This document shows, piece by piece, positions 16,715 through 25,521 of a DNA stretch of 64,000 bases. Origin of the DNA: Argonema galeatum A003/A1 (lineage in GTDB: Bacteria; Cyanobacteriota; Cyanobacteriia; Cyanobacteriales; Aerosakkonemataceae). The notes beneath the pieces were generated by a model. That model made no database searches, was not told where the DNA came from, and was given only the letters and a program-made list of their open reading frames with translations. A program made the translations under genes and the position numbers. The stretch covers positions 62,001 to 126,000 of the forward strand of contig NZ_JAIQZM010000006.1 in the NCBI RefSeq assembly GCF_023333595.1, read 5' to 3'. Position 1 is the first letter of the stretch; every line of letters starts with the position of its first letter.

Positions 16715-18808
16715 ATGAAACGTTTGCTAACTAGCCTCTCCCTCAGCTTAATCTTACTGGAATCAGCTTTTCCATTTGCCATAGCCGCACCACCCAGACA
16801 AGCAGATAAAACAGAAGAATGTGAGATTCTCGTTGTTGGTGGGGGACTTTCCGGTTCTGCTGCTGCTTACGAAGGATTGCTGGCGGGGAAAACAGTTTGC
16901 TTAACTGATATTACCGACTGGGTAGGCGGACAAATTTCAGCACAGGGAACTTCTGCTTTAGATGAACGACCAACCCAGCGAAAACTGCTATTCTATCCTC
17001 GTGGCTATTTAGAATTTCGCAAGCGGATACAGGAATATTACGATCGCCTCAATCCCGGTAAATGTTGGGTAAGCGAATCTTGTTTTCTGCCCCGCGACGG
17101 TCACAAACTCTTGTTTGATATATTGAAGGATGCCGAAAATCGCGGAAATGGTAAGCTGAAATGGTTCCCCTCTACAGTAATTAAGGAACTGGAAATTACC
17201 CCCCCTAACCCCCCCGTCAACGGGGGGGGACAAGAGAGTCCTGTTATCCCCCCTGTGAACGGGGGGGAAAAAGGGGGGGTTGGGAAAGTGATTCAAAGTG
17301 CGATCGCAATTCAACACCTTCCAGCTAAAAACACACCACCCTTAAACACCGAACCTTTATCCCAAACGATCGAAGACAGCTACCGTTACGAGAATTCAAA
17401 CCGATTCGACAAAAGCATTATCCGCTTCGTACCCAAGAAATCGAGAAAATCTAATCAAAAACCGAAACCAGCAGATTGGTATGTCATTGAAGCCACCGAA
17501 ACCGGCGAATTAGTTGCCCTTGCGGACGTTCCCTACCGTCTCGGTATCGATTCTCGTACAGCCTTAGAACCTTCTTCTGGTACTGAAAGCGGCGATGCTT
17601 ACTGCACGCAGGGATTTACTTATACTTTTGGCATGGAGGCAACTAAAGAAGCTCAAACTCATACGCTCCCATCATTTTATCAGCAATATGCACCTTATTA
17701 CAGTTATGAATTGCAGCGACTAGCCAGTTTCCCCCTCGTTTTCACTTATCGCCGCATCAAAAGTGCCAAACCCGATCAAAAATTAGGAACTAATCCCAGA
17801 GAATATCCTATTAATCCCGGCGATATCTCCATGCAAAACTGGACTTGGGGTAACGATTATCGTCCGGGAACATCTCAAGATAACCTTATATATACCCGCG
17901 AACAATTGCAAGAGGGCGGACAGCTACAACCGGGAGGATGGATGGGTGGACTGCGGACGGAAACTCTCCGCAAGGGTGAGGAAAATGCGATCGGTTTCTT
18001 TTATTGGTTAGCACAAGGAACGACAGATTCTCAACTTGGCGATAATGTCAAAAAACCTTATCCCAATTTGCGCTATGTCACAGGCTTAAAATCCCCAATG
18101 GGAACAGTACACGGTTTATCCAAATATCCCTATATGCGGGAAGGACGGCGGATTATCGGACGCCCCAGCTACGGACGCCCGTCAGGTTTTACAGTGTGGG
18201 AAACTGATATTTCTCGGAACAATTTCCGCGACGATTATTACACGAGTAACTTATCTGCGGAAGAGTATCGCCGCTTGTGGGCAATACTTTCTGGTATAAA
18301 TGCACCATCCGTACTAGCAGAAACTTTATCTCCGGCAGATGTCAAACCGCGATCGCGTGCTTTTATCTTCCCCGATTCTGTCGGCATCGGTCACTATGCG
18401 ATCGACTTCCATCCCTGTATGGCCCAAAGCCCCCCAGAAACCCCTGGCAACAAAGAACGGGAAGGCACTAGAAAAGCTCAAGGTCAAGCTTACCCCTTCC
18501 AAGTACCCCTGCGAGCCATGATTCCCCAAAAAATAGATAATATGCTAGTTGCAGGTAAAAGTATCGCCACCAGCCACACAGCCGCCGCTGCCTATCGGGT
18601 ACACTCATTTGAGTGGTCAGCAGGGGCAGCAGCTGGAACAACCGCAGCTTTTGCTCTGGAAAACGGTATTTTACCATATCAACTGGTGGATGAACTCCCC
18701 AAACCAGAACCGCAACTAGAAGCGCTGCAACGCCGCTTGGATCGAAATGGCAACCCTACTGCTTTCCCAAATACCTCGATTTTCAATCAGCGCCAAGATT
18801 GGCAGTAG
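16715..18808 (+). CDS. Exported FAD-dependent oxidoreductase, second tandem copy
   Basis: 697 residues. It has the same architecture as the preceding gene: signal peptide (LILLESAFPFAIA), CEILVVGGGLSGSAAAYEGL, DWVGGQISAQGTSALDE, GDISMQNWTWGNDYRPGTSQ and the C-terminal PQKIDNMLVAGKSIATSHTA. At about residues 167-195 the paralog's PPNPPV-GGG segment is expanded to two PPVNGG units plus EKGGVG, encoded by tandem C-run/G-run hairpins. The rest aligns closely, so this is a gene duplication followed by repeat growth. A redox role in the periplasm or on the cell surface is inferred. Confidence 0.85.
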   Translation: MKRLLTSLSLSLILLESAFPFAIAAPPRQADKTEECEILVVGGGLSGSAAAYEGLLAGKTVCLTDITDWVGGQISAQGTSALDERPTQRKLLFYPRGYLEFRKRIQEYYDRLNPGKCWVSESCFLPRDGHKLLFDILKDAENRGNGKLKWFPSTVIKELEITPPNPPVNGGGQESPVIPPVNGGEKGGVGKVIQSAIAIQHLPAKNTPPLNTEPLSQTIEDSYRYENSNRFDKSIIRFVPKKSRKSNQKPKPADWYVIEATETGELVALADVPYRLGIDSRTALEPSSGTESGDAYCTQGFTYTFGMEATKEAQTHTLPSFYQQYAPYYSYELQRLASFPLVFTYRRIKSAKPDQKLGTNPREYPINPGDISMQNWTWGNDYRPGTSQDNLIYTREQLQEGGQLQPGGWMGGLRTETLRKGEENAIGFFYWLAQGTTDSQLGDNVKKPYPNLRYVTGLKSPMGTVHGLSKYPYMREGRRIIGRPSYGRPSGFTVWETDISRNNFRDDYYTSNLSAEEYRRLWAILSGINAPSVLAETLSPADVKPRSRAFIFPDSVGIGHYAIDFHPCMAQSPPETPGNKEREGTRKAQGQAYPFQVPLRAMIPQKIDNMLVAGKSIATSHTAAAAYRVHSFEWSAGAAAGTTAAFALENGILPYQLVDELPKPEPQLEALQRRLDRNGNPTAFPNTSIFNQRQDWQ

Positions 18809-18935
18809 GCTATAAAAGTCAAAAGTCACTCATTCAAAAGTCAAAAGTCACTCATTCAAAAGAACGATTCTTTTTCCTTGCCCCTCTGCCCCTCTGCCTC
18901 TCTGCCCCTCTGCCCCTCTGCCCCTTTTCCCTACT

Positions 18936-19229
18936 ATGGCTACTTCACCTACTAAAGCTCCTGAAAAATCTAGTCAAGTTACCCGCAAGCCTTACCCCAA
19001 TTACAAAGTCATCGTGCTGAACGATGACTACAACACCTTTCAGCACGTCGCCGACTGCTTAGTAAAGTACATCCCCGGTATGACGACCGATCGCGCCTGG
19101 GAACTTACTAATCAGATACACTATGAAGGTCAAGCCATTGTCTGGGTTGGCCCCCAAGAGCAAGCGGAACATTACCACCAACAACTGTTGCGGGCAGGAC
19201 TGACTATGGCTCCCCTTGAGGAAGCATAA
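18936..19229 (+). CDS. clpS: ATP-dependent Clp protease adaptor ClpS
   Basis: 97 residues. The signature KVIVLNDDYNTFQHVADCLV carries the acidic NDD residues that hold the N-terminal amino group of N-degron substrates. The conserved TNQIHYEGQAIVWVGPQEQAE follows. ClpS binds the ClpC/ClpA N-domain and delivers N-end-rule substrates. Two bases separate its stop from the DUF2103 gene, so the two are cotranscribed. A CCCCTCTGC tandem tract lies directly upstream in place of an obvious promoter. Confidence 0.95.
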   Translation: MATSPTKAPEKSSQVTRKPYPNYKVIVLNDDYNTFQHVADCLVKYIPGMTTDRAWELTNQIHYEGQAIVWVGPQEQAEHYHQQLLRAGLTMAPLEEA

Positions 19230-19231
19230 AA

Positions 19232-19525
19232 ATGAGTAACCCCAGCAGTGGCCGCGTAGTTCTGAATCATTCTACCCATATTTCCGGTTTGATTCCAATT
19301 CTAGAACGGTTGACTAAATATCCCGGTATTCAAACTATTACCCCGGCAGTGATTGGACGGGCAAGAGGTCACAGCCCCAAATTGCAATTAAAAGTGTCGG
19401 TGCCAATTCGCGGCGGTTTTAAATTAATAGCGCGGCATGGTAAAACCTTTCAAGAAGTTTTTATCATCACCAGATGCCAACAAAATGAATTAGAGGATGC
19501 GATCGCTCAACTGCTTAAAATCTAA
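19232..19525 (+). CDS. DUF2103 protein
   Basis: 97 residues. Segments VVLNHSTHISGLIPILERLT, TITPAVIGRARGHSPKLQLK and GGFKLIARHGKTFQEVFI match DUF2103, a small conserved cyanobacterial and archaeal family sometimes annotated as metal-binding. The function is unknown. The start is almost fused to the clpS stop. Confidence 0.85.
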   Translation: MSNPSSGRVVLNHSTHISGLIPILERLTKYPGIQTITPAVIGRARGHSPKLQLKVSVPIRGGFKLIARHGKTFQEVFIITRCQQNELEDAIAQLLKI

Positions 19526-19773
19526 TGAGGGATAGGACGTTCTTAATTCCACCAAACCCTGGATTGCCCCTTCTTCCCCTAGCCCCTAGTCCCTAGCTAT
19601 ATATTGCGATATGCCATCGGCACGCAAAGCGATCGCTAGTTTGGCAGTCACCTCTCTGTAACAGCTTGTAAAAAACTTGATAAACAAACCACCCGATCGT
19701 TTTATCTTGGATCAATCCGTATCTATAACGGCTTTCAAAATTTGATTGACTCTAATCCCAACAAGACAAACCG

Positions 19774-20604
19774 ATGATAGAAAAAATATTGCTTGCCGAC
19801 TCTGGAACGGGTCATTCTCAAGAAATGCTCAAGGCGTTGATGGAAATTCCTTCGATCAAACCAGCGTCCGTCACTGTCTTGCACGTTGTGCCTTCCCAAG
19901 TCACATCCGATGACATGACTGCTAAGTGGGAAGAAGGAGGCAAAACTCTCGCCACTGCGATCGGTTCCTTGCAATTAGATCCCAAAAATGTTACAGCCAT
20001 GCTGCGACAGGGCGACCCCAAGACCATAGTTTGCCAAGTCGCCGATGAAATGGATGTGGATTTGATTATCATGGGTTCTCGCGGACTCAAGCGCCTGGAG
20101 TCAATCTTAGAAAACTCCGTCAGTCAATACGTTTTTCAGTTGTCCGCTCGCCCCATGTTGTTGGTCAAGGACGATATTTACGTCAAAAAAATCAACAAAA
20201 TCATGGTAGCGATGGATGGATCTGAATCCGCTAAAGCGACCTTGAAGCTAGCATTGTCTATCCTGCGCGATATCAAAGGCTCTCAGCTGATTCTTGTTCG
20301 CATCAACCCGAAAGTGGAAAGTAGCAGCCCTGAAACTAATCCTGTTCTGGCACCGGCAGTAGCAGAGGCAAAAAAAATGGGCGTTGCCTATCGCTGCGTT
20401 ATCAGCACTGGCAAGCCGGGAGAAGAAATTTGTCGGTTAGCCGAAGAGTTGGGCGTAGACTTGTTGATGCTGGGTTCTCCAGAGCGTCGCCCCTCGATCG
20501 CAAAAGGTCTGCCAGATTTAGACCGACTGCTGGGCACTTCCCTCTCAGACTACGTGCGGGTTTACGCCAACTGCCCAGTCTTGTTAGCTCGTACTGTTGG
20601 TTAA
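19774..20604 (+). CDS. Tandem universal stress protein (two UspA domains)
   Basis: 276 residues with two Usp domains, roughly 1-140 and 145-276. Each begins with the usual strand (MIEKILLADSG; INKIMVAMDGSESAKATLKL). Each ends with the nucleotide-binding G-x2-G-x9-G-(S/T) type loop: IIMGSRGLKRLESILENSVS in the first, and a degenerate GSPERRPSIAKGLPDLDRL with GTSLSDYV in the second. ATP or AMP binding is likely in the first. It is convergent with psbM, with a shared hairpin between. Confidence 0.9.
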   Translation: MIEKILLADSGTGHSQEMLKALMEIPSIKPASVTVLHVVPSQVTSDDMTAKWEEGGKTLATAIGSLQLDPKNVTAMLRQGDPKTIVCQVADEMDVDLIIMGSRGLKRLESILENSVSQYVFQLSARPMLLVKDDIYVKKINKIMVAMDGSESAKATLKLALSILRDIKGSQLILVRINPKVESSSPETNPVLAPAVAEAKKMGVAYRCVISTGKPGEEICRLAEELGVDLLMLGSPERRPSIAKGLPDLDRLLGTSLSDYVRVYANCPVLLARTVG

Positions 20605-20621
20605 GTGAAAAGTATAACTCT

Positions 20622-20716
20622 CCATCTGTAATAGTTATGAGTTTTGAGTTAAATAAATTTATTAATTTAAAACTCAAAACCCAACATTCAAAACTATTAC
20701 AGACGGGGTTTTTTCT
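20622..20716. terminator. Large inverted repeat/terminator between usp and psbM
   Basis: CTGTAATAGTT near 20626 pairs with AACTATTACAG ending at 20702. ACTCAAAAC-type inner arms extend the stem. GGGGTTTTTTC follows on the plus strand. It lies between convergent genes and could stop both transcripts. Confidence 0.6.
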
Positions 20717-20729
20717 TTGCCCGGTATTG

Positions 20730-20846
20730 CTAACTTTTGTTACCGCTTTCACGGGTAACCGTTTGAATGTACAAAATTAGTAAAAACACGGTTGGGACAA
20801 ACACGAACAGGATACTCGCAATGAACCCTAGCTCATTAACTTGCAT
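20730..20846 (-). CDS. psbM: Photosystem II reaction centre protein M (PsbM)
   Basis: 38 residues starting MQVNELGFIASILFVFVPTV and continuing FLLILYIQTVTRESGNKS. This is nearly the textbook PsbM sequence: a single transmembrane helix with the conserved N-terminal MQVN and the LYIQT end. PsbM sits at the monomer-monomer interface of photosystem II. The gene is only 39 codons long and easily missed. The start is ATG 20846 (GAGGCTAAAGTTT upstream). A tandem repeat lies upstream and a hairpin downstream. It follows the ferredoxin gene on the same strand. Confidence 0.96.
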   Translation of the reverse strand: MQVNELGFIASILFVFVPTVFLLILYIQTVTRESGNKS

Positions 20847-20907
20847 AAACTTTAGCCTCGATGCGATCGAAAATCAACATCACTAGAATACCACCAGTGA
20901 GGAAAAA

Positions 20908-21019
20908 GGGGCTAGGGGCTAGGGGCTAGGGGAAGAGGGAGAGTGGGAGAGTGGGAGAGTGGGAGAGTGGGAGAGTGGGAGAGTGGGAGAGTGGGAGAGT
21001 GGGAGAGTGGGAGAGGGAG
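20908..21019. repeat. Tandem GGGGCTAG and GGGAGAGTG repeats
   Basis: Three GGGGCTA units are followed by about nine copies of the 9-mer GAGAGTGGG, between psbM and the ferredoxin gene. The same unit, in variant form, is embedded in lysC (28685-28740). Confidence 0.9.
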
Positions 21020-21099
21020 AAGATTTTAGATTTCAGATCGCAAAATTGAAATTAAATCTAAAATCTAAAATCCAAAATCTAAAATTCCCCTACGCCCAG

Positions 21100-21396
21100 T
21101 TAAGGCTTTGTAACGACGCTAACCGGCCCGTTTACCAGGGTTTGACAGGCAAGACGGTAATTTGCAGGCTTTTTCTTCAGTTTGCGATTTTCTACCTCAG
21201 TGCGGGGGGAAAGGTTTTCCATTCCAGCCGCAATTTCTACAATACAGGTGCCGCATTGACCGTAACCCCCACAATTCATCGCCTTTCCCATGAATGTGTA
21301 CAGGTCGATGCGATTTTCTAGCATTTTTTGTCTTAAATTCGCACCATCGGCTGCAATTACTTCGCTATTTTCCTTGACAAATTTGATGTTAGCCAT
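21100..21396 (-). CDS. 2Fe-2S ferredoxin-like protein
   Basis: 98 residues from ATG 21396, chosen because AAGGA lies six bases upstream, rather than ATG 21402. The cluster motif [15 protein letters not shown] (C-x4-C-x2-C) and the distal Cys in [11 protein letters not shown] make a plant-type [2Fe-2S] site. It is a soluble electron carrier of the chloroplast/bacterial ferredoxin fold. It precedes psbM on the same strand with a repeat tract between. Confidence 0.9.
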   Translation of the reverse strand: MANIKFVKENSEVIAADGANLRQKMLENRIDLYTFMGKAMNCGGYGQCGTCIVEIAAGMENLSPRTEVENRKLKKKPANYRLACQTLVNGPVSVVTKP

Positions 21397-21498
21397 TACC
21401 ATTCCTTCTTCGCCAAACTCTTCGCGTTGGGAAGCTCTGATATTTAAGATCGTATCTTACTTTTTTTTAAGAAATATTACAAATTTTGTCACAGCGCC

Positions 21499-21534
21499 AA
21501 AAAAACTCGCCTGAAGTGTTAATGCACTCAGGCT
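21499..21534 (-). terminator. Rho-independent terminator of tolC
   Basis: On the minus strand GCCTGAGTGC pairs with a GCACTTCAGGC-like arm around ATTAA, followed by GAGTTTTTTT. It lies just after the tolC stop at 21559. Confidence 0.75.
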
Positions 21535-21558
21535 GGAAACAGAGAGTAAACCATGCAG

Positions 21559-23496
21559 TTAGCGACTAACGGCGGGACTGCTGGTTAAAAGATTGCTGAT
21601 AGACCGTTGAAGACTTGCCAGTGCGCGATTGTAGTCGATAATAGCTCGCACCCGGTTGCCTTCAGCCCGCGTCAGCTCGGTTTCAGCATCGATCACCTCA
21701 GTCTGGGTTCCCACACCAGCTTGGAAGCGCAAGCGTGCCAGACGCAAAGCTTCCCTTGCCTGTTCGAGGGCGACAGAGGCAGTTTGAATATTTTCCAGAT
21801 TCGACTGCAAATTGTAATAAGATTGTTCGACCTGCAAACGTACTTGGTTGCGAGTGTTGGCAAACTGAGTTTCAGCGATCGCAACATCAGCTTCCCGCTG
21901 AGCCGCTCTAGATTGGGCCGCTCCCCCATCGAACAAATTCCAGCGCAGCCTCGCTCCCACAGAATAGCCGTCAGCCAACCCAAGACCGTCGTTGAATGTC
22001 TCTAACACATTGTAATTGGCAAATAAACTTAGCTGAGGTTTTCGGGCAGCCAGTTCGGCGCGTCGTTGCTGTTCGCCGATGTTTCTTTGGGCTAGCTGCT
22101 GTTGCAGTTCCGCACGGTTCTGAAAAGCCTGTATGATGCTTTGCTCTAGCGTTAGATCCCATAAACCCGCAATCTCCACAGGATCGGCAGCGGTAATATT
22201 AACAGACTGGGGCAGACTCAATAACTGAACTATAACGCGACGGTTGATTTGCTGCTGGGAGCGATCGCGAATCAAGTTCTGGTTTTCATTGCCTAGCTGC
22301 ACCTGGGCACGCAAAGTATCAAATCGAGTCCCCAATCCAGCCGTCTCCAGTGCTACTGCATCGCGCAAACTCTGCTGGGCATTCCTGACAGCCGCCGCTG
22401 AAATCCGCACTTGTTCATCAGATTGTTGCAAATCGTAGTAAGCATTCGTGACATCAAGACGAGTTTGCTCATTCAAACGCTCAACCTCTAACTGATTGAT
22501 CCGCAGTTGTTCTTGGGCAGCTCGGATCTGAGCCGATCGCCGTCCGGCGGTGTAGAGATCGTAATTCAATCCCAATGTCCCGTTGATGCTAAAACTACCT
22601 TGCTCCTCATCGGGAATTTGCGGATTCAACTGTCTTTGTCGCTCAAGCTGAAGCTCACTGCTAGTCGATCGCCCACCAGCCGCATCCACTTGCAGATCTG
22701 CCGTAGGATACAAAGCCGCCTGCGCCTCTCGCAGTGCAGCTCTAGCGCGTTCTAGCTGTATTTGAGCCACCTGGAGGTCTCGATTGTTGCGCCGCACTAT
22801 TTCCAGCACTTGTTGCAGCGTCAGGGGTTGAGTTACCTCAATATCTACTTCTTCAGTTCGGGTCGGAAATTGTAAAGGATTGGGATTGGGTTGAAGATAA
22901 CTGGGGACTAAAGTTTCGGGTATACGATTTTGCGCTACCGTGCTAGAGGCCCCTACTGCTTGAGACTGCAAGGAAGAAGAATTTCTTCTAACTTGACGTA
23001 GTAGTGAAGCGGCTTCGGTAGACGCACCGACATCCAAAGGCGGTGACGCCTCTTGCGTTGGCGAGACATTCGCCGTCTGTTGTTCCTCCAGCTTTCTGAT
23101 TCCCCCAAGCTTGCTCTCATTGCTTAAAGTATTTGTAGCTGACTGGTTCACCTCTGTATTTACTGGGATAGAAGCAGTCGTATTGCTAGAGAGCGGGTTA
23201 TGCGAGAGAGAATGATGGTCTAGATTAGCCGGTAACCTCCCAGAAGTCTTGGCTAGTGGATGACTCTCACGATCCACTGCACGCTGCCCCGTTGGGGAAG
23301 AGACAGTGGGAAGGGCCCCAGGTTCGCTGCTGGGTAAATGATGCTGAGTCTGAGTCAGCGTAGCGAACGCCCGTGAATCTTCTGCTGAACCCTTGCTAAG
23401 GGCGTATCCCGGCGTACTGCTACCAGCGATGCCTATGACAAGCTCAGCTAATGCAGCACTCACACTCACAACCACAAGATGACGAAACATGGACAT
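21559..23496 (-). CDS. TolC-family outer-membrane efflux protein
   Basis: 645 residues. An N-terminal export signal (VSVSAALAELVIGIAGSS) leads into a 200-residue low-complexity Ser/Pro/Thr region. Two OEP repeats follow from about residue 225: VTQPLTLQQVLEIVRRNNRD, LNEQTRLDVTNAYYDLQQSD, and later TRNQVRLQVEQSYYNLQSNL with LRLARLRFQAGVGTQTEVID. TolC trimers form the outer-membrane and periplasmic tunnel for RND pumps, ABC exporters and type I secretion. Remains of an RND pump lie directly upstream, but TolC itself is intact and may serve other exporters. Confidence 0.92.
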   Translation of the reverse strand: MSMFRHLVVVSVSAALAELVIGIAGSSTPGYALSKGSAEDSRAFATLTQTQHHLPSSEPGALPTVSSPTGQRAVDRESHPLAKTSGRLPANLDHHSLSHNPLSSNTTASIPVNTEVNQSATNTLSNESKLGGIRKLEEQQTANVSPTQEASPPLDVGASTEAASLLRQVRRNSSSLQSQAVGASSTVAQNRIPETLVPSYLQPNPNPLQFPTRTEEVDIEVTQPLTLQQVLEIVRRNNRDLQVAQIQLERARAALREAQAALYPTADLQVDAAGGRSTSSELQLERQRQLNPQIPDEEQGSFSINGTLGLNYDLYTAGRRSAQIRAAQEQLRINQLEVERLNEQTRLDVTNAYYDLQQSDEQVRISAAAVRNAQQSLRDAVALETAGLGTRFDTLRAQVQLGNENQNLIRDRSQQQINRRVIVQLLSLPQSVNITAADPVEIAGLWDLTLEQSIIQAFQNRAELQQQLAQRNIGEQQRRAELAARKPQLSLFANYNVLETFNDGLGLADGYSVGARLRWNLFDGGAAQSRAAQREADVAIAETQFANTRNQVRLQVEQSYYNLQSNLENIQTASVALEQAREALRLARLRFQAGVGTQTEVIDAETELTRAEGNRVRAIIDYNRALASLQRSISNLLTSSPAVSR

Positions 23497-23590
23497 ATGT
23501 TTTTGAATAATCTGCTGCCCTTCAGGCTGATGCTTTAACCAAACAACCGCTCATCAGCATACAAGTAAGAAGGGGCTAGGGGCTAGGGAG

Positions 23591-23648
23591 TCAAAAGTCA
23601 AAAGTCAAAAGTCAAAAGTCAAAAGTCAAAAGTCAAAAGTCAAAAGTC
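23591..23648. repeat. Tandem heptamer GTCAAAA
   Basis: About eight exact copies of the 7-mer TCAAAAG/GTCAAAA. The same heptamer appears near 16430 and 18829-18860. It lies between tolC and the RND remnant. Confidence 0.95.
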
Positions 23649-23849
23649 AAATGACCAAGCATAAATATCCTGCGTCCGGTTTATTCTCCATTCGCACAAG
23701 TTCAGCAACCGGAGAAGGGAGCAAACAGCCTGGAGAATATTGGATATTTTTTGGGAATCTTCCGCCGATGGCCACTTCCCGACCCTCTTTCTTTTTCTCT
23801 GTCCGCAAAATGAGACCAATTGGTCCCATTTTTTCGATCGCTACTTTCC

Positions 23850-24010
23850 CGCGAATCTTCTTTTCCCTTGAGCAGTCTTGCTGACATAGCGGGCGCAAGG
23901 GTCAGAGCAGCGATCGAGTAAAATACCACCTCTAGAGCGATCGTCAGGGCAAATTCATTGAACACCCCAGTCCCGCAGGAATAGGAAGATGACTAGGACG
24001 ACGAGAGGTC
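23850..24010 (-). pseudogene. Decayed RND (AcrB-type) efflux pump
   Basis: On the minus strand the frame reads PLVVLVIFLFLRDWGVFNEF, then ALTIALEVVFYSIAALTLAP and AMSARLLK. These are two hallmark membrane segments of AcrB-family pumps. FLFLRDW (TM4 region) and FNEFALT...ALTLxPAMSARLL (TM6 region) are normally about 50-70 residues apart, but here they are joined directly. An internal deletion and loss of both flanks are therefore evident. It lies between a PadR regulator and tolC. Confidence 0.75.
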
Positions 24011-24079
24011 TTCGCTGACTTGCCATTAGTTGGTTCAGCTATATTGCTGATGGTGCATGGTTTTCTCAATTCAAGTGAT

Positions 24080-24679
24080 TCAGTAGTGATTGGCTAGAGG
24101 TAATTCGTGATTTTTAAGACTTGATTGTTCACTTTTGGCGGTTATTACCCTCTGCTGTTCTGGCGTCGCGCTTCTCGGTTCTTTGCTTATTTGCTCTTGC
24201 AGCCAGTCAATCTCGGCTTGAAGCATGGAGAAATGTCTCCTCCAGGCGTCTGCTTGGTAGCGGTCTGGTGGCATTGGTTCAATTTCAAGACTTTCCAGGC
24301 GCAGCCGACATACCATCAAGCGATGTTCCAGTAACTTGAGCCTCTCTGTAGGTTCTAAATCGTTAAAAAAGAAAAACTTAATCATAAAGCGCGATCGCGT
24401 GTTGACCCAGCTCTCGTGTGGGTTTCCCAGCATTTCTTGCCGCCAGCGATCGCGCCCCGTGGCGGTAACTTCATAAATTTTTCGGCTTGGCCCAGCTTCT
24501 CCTGGTTCTTGCATCAGCGTCACAATATCACCGCGTTCTTCTAGACGCCGCAACAAAGGATAAATCGCCCCGTAATTAACGCTGATACAGCTACTCATAA
24601 ATAGCTCCAGTTGCTGTTTTAACCGATAACCGTGCAGGGGTTCGCGTAAGAGTAGACCTAGAGTAGCTAACTCAAGCAT
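24080..24679 (-). CDS. PadR-family transcriptional regulator
   Basis: 199 residues. The N-terminal winged helix (about 1-85) is MLELATLGLLLREPLHGYRL, then YGAIYPLLRRLEERGDIVTL and RKIYEVTATGRDRW, the standard PadR pattern. The C-terminal half is helical (LLEHRLMVCRLRLESLEI; FSMLQAEIDWLQEQ), as in PadR-s2 dimerisation domains. Such repressors usually control an adjacent efflux pump and respond to phenolics or drugs. Its natural target here, the RND pump, has decayed. Confidence 0.9.
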   Translation of the reverse strand: MLELATLGLLLREPLHGYRLKQQLELFMSSCISVNYGAIYPLLRRLEERGDIVTLMQEPGEAGPSRKIYEVTATGRDRWRQEMLGNPHESWVNTRSRFMIKFFFFNDLEPTERLKLLEHRLMVCRLRLESLEIEPMPPDRYQADAWRRHFSMLQAEIDWLQEQISKEPRSATPEQQRVITAKSEQSSLKNHELPLANHY

Positions 24680-24700
24680 ATATATTAGACTGATATATCA
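24678..24700. promoter_or_regulatory. Possible PadR operator
   Basis: ATATAT (24680-24685) and ATATAT (24693-24698) flank TAGACTG. TGATATATCA (24691-24700) is a perfect 10-base palindrome. It overlaps the start region of the padR gene, as expected for autoregulation. This is inferred from position and symmetry only. Confidence 0.35.
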
Positions 24701-24788
24701 AGCCAAAACACCTGCTAATAATGTAACATGGTTAGATTGACTGAATTGAACAAGGAAGACAAGGGGGGGAAATTTGGGATGGGTAACT

Positions 24789-24828
24789 CCCCAAAAGCAA
24801 ACCCCTCCCAGCGCGACTGAGAGGGGTT
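24789..24828 (-). terminator. Terminator of the DUF1232 gene
   Basis: On the minus strand AACCCCTC-T-CAG pairs with CTG-G-GAGGGGTT around TCGCG, followed by TGCTTTTGG. It lies about 125 bases after the DUF1232 stop. Confidence 0.6.
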
Positions 24829-24952
24829 GATATGGTTATCGGGTTGATAGCGTCTTGCTAAGACCCAGCGGGAGAGAGAAAAAACTAGCATATTAGCAAG
24901 CGCGATCGCTTTCCGGCAATGGTATTATTCAGTTTTTTGATTTTTGTTGTTG

Positions 24953-25276
24953 CTATTTGACGGAAACCGCTTGCACGTCAACAACTTTATCTTCTACAGG
25001 CGATGCGCTATATGCGCTATCAGCAGAAGAGTTTTTAGTAGCGTTCTGACTTTGACGCAATTTGACGTTCTCGATCAACATCTGAGATACTTCTGAAACC
25101 AGCAATGCCATAATTGCCGCATCGTCAATTAGCCCCACAACGGGGATAAAGTCAGGTGCAATATCGATCGGGCTGAAAAGATAAGCCAAAGATCCTAAAA
25201 TCAACCACCAGCGATACTTAGGATTGCGAATGGTGTTGCGATACCAGTTGTAAAGTGATTGGATTGAGAAGTTCAT
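24953..25276 (-). CDS. YkvA/DUF1232 membrane protein
   Basis: 107 residues. The core WLILGSLAYLFSPIDIAPDF, followed by IPVVGLIDDAAIMALLVSEV, is the diagnostic DUF1232 motif (YLxSPIDLIPDFIPVxGxxDD). Two short hydrophobic helices are present. The function is unknown; it is a small inner-membrane or peripheral protein. Confidence 0.88.
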   Translation of the reverse strand: MNFSIQSLYNWYRNTIRNPKYRWWLILGSLAYLFSPIDIAPDFIPVVGLIDDAAIMALLVSEVSQMLIENVKLRQSQNATKNSSADSAYSASPVEDKVVDVQAVSVK

Positions 25277-25521
25277 TTTTGTAGCCTCCGGTTACTTTTT
25301 ATTGTGGCAAATACCACATCTAACTGTGGGTGCGGATATCCGCAATCAGCTTTGTTAGCCTAACCAAGAAGGGTTTGGAGACTTTTTTCAATATGAGAAA
25401 AGGTGATGACCGCACCTGCTGCGCCGCATTTCTTTACAATTAAGTTGCCCCAGACTCGTTACTGGCGATCGGGCCGACAGGACTAGCATAGCGACGAGGC
25501 TAAACGGAGGAAACGAAGACT

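Noticed and set aside
20908..21019. Possible CRISPR-like array (regular repeats)
   Set aside because: The units are contiguous 7-9-mers with no unique spacers. The same holds for 16343, 23591 and 34875. No cas gene is present.
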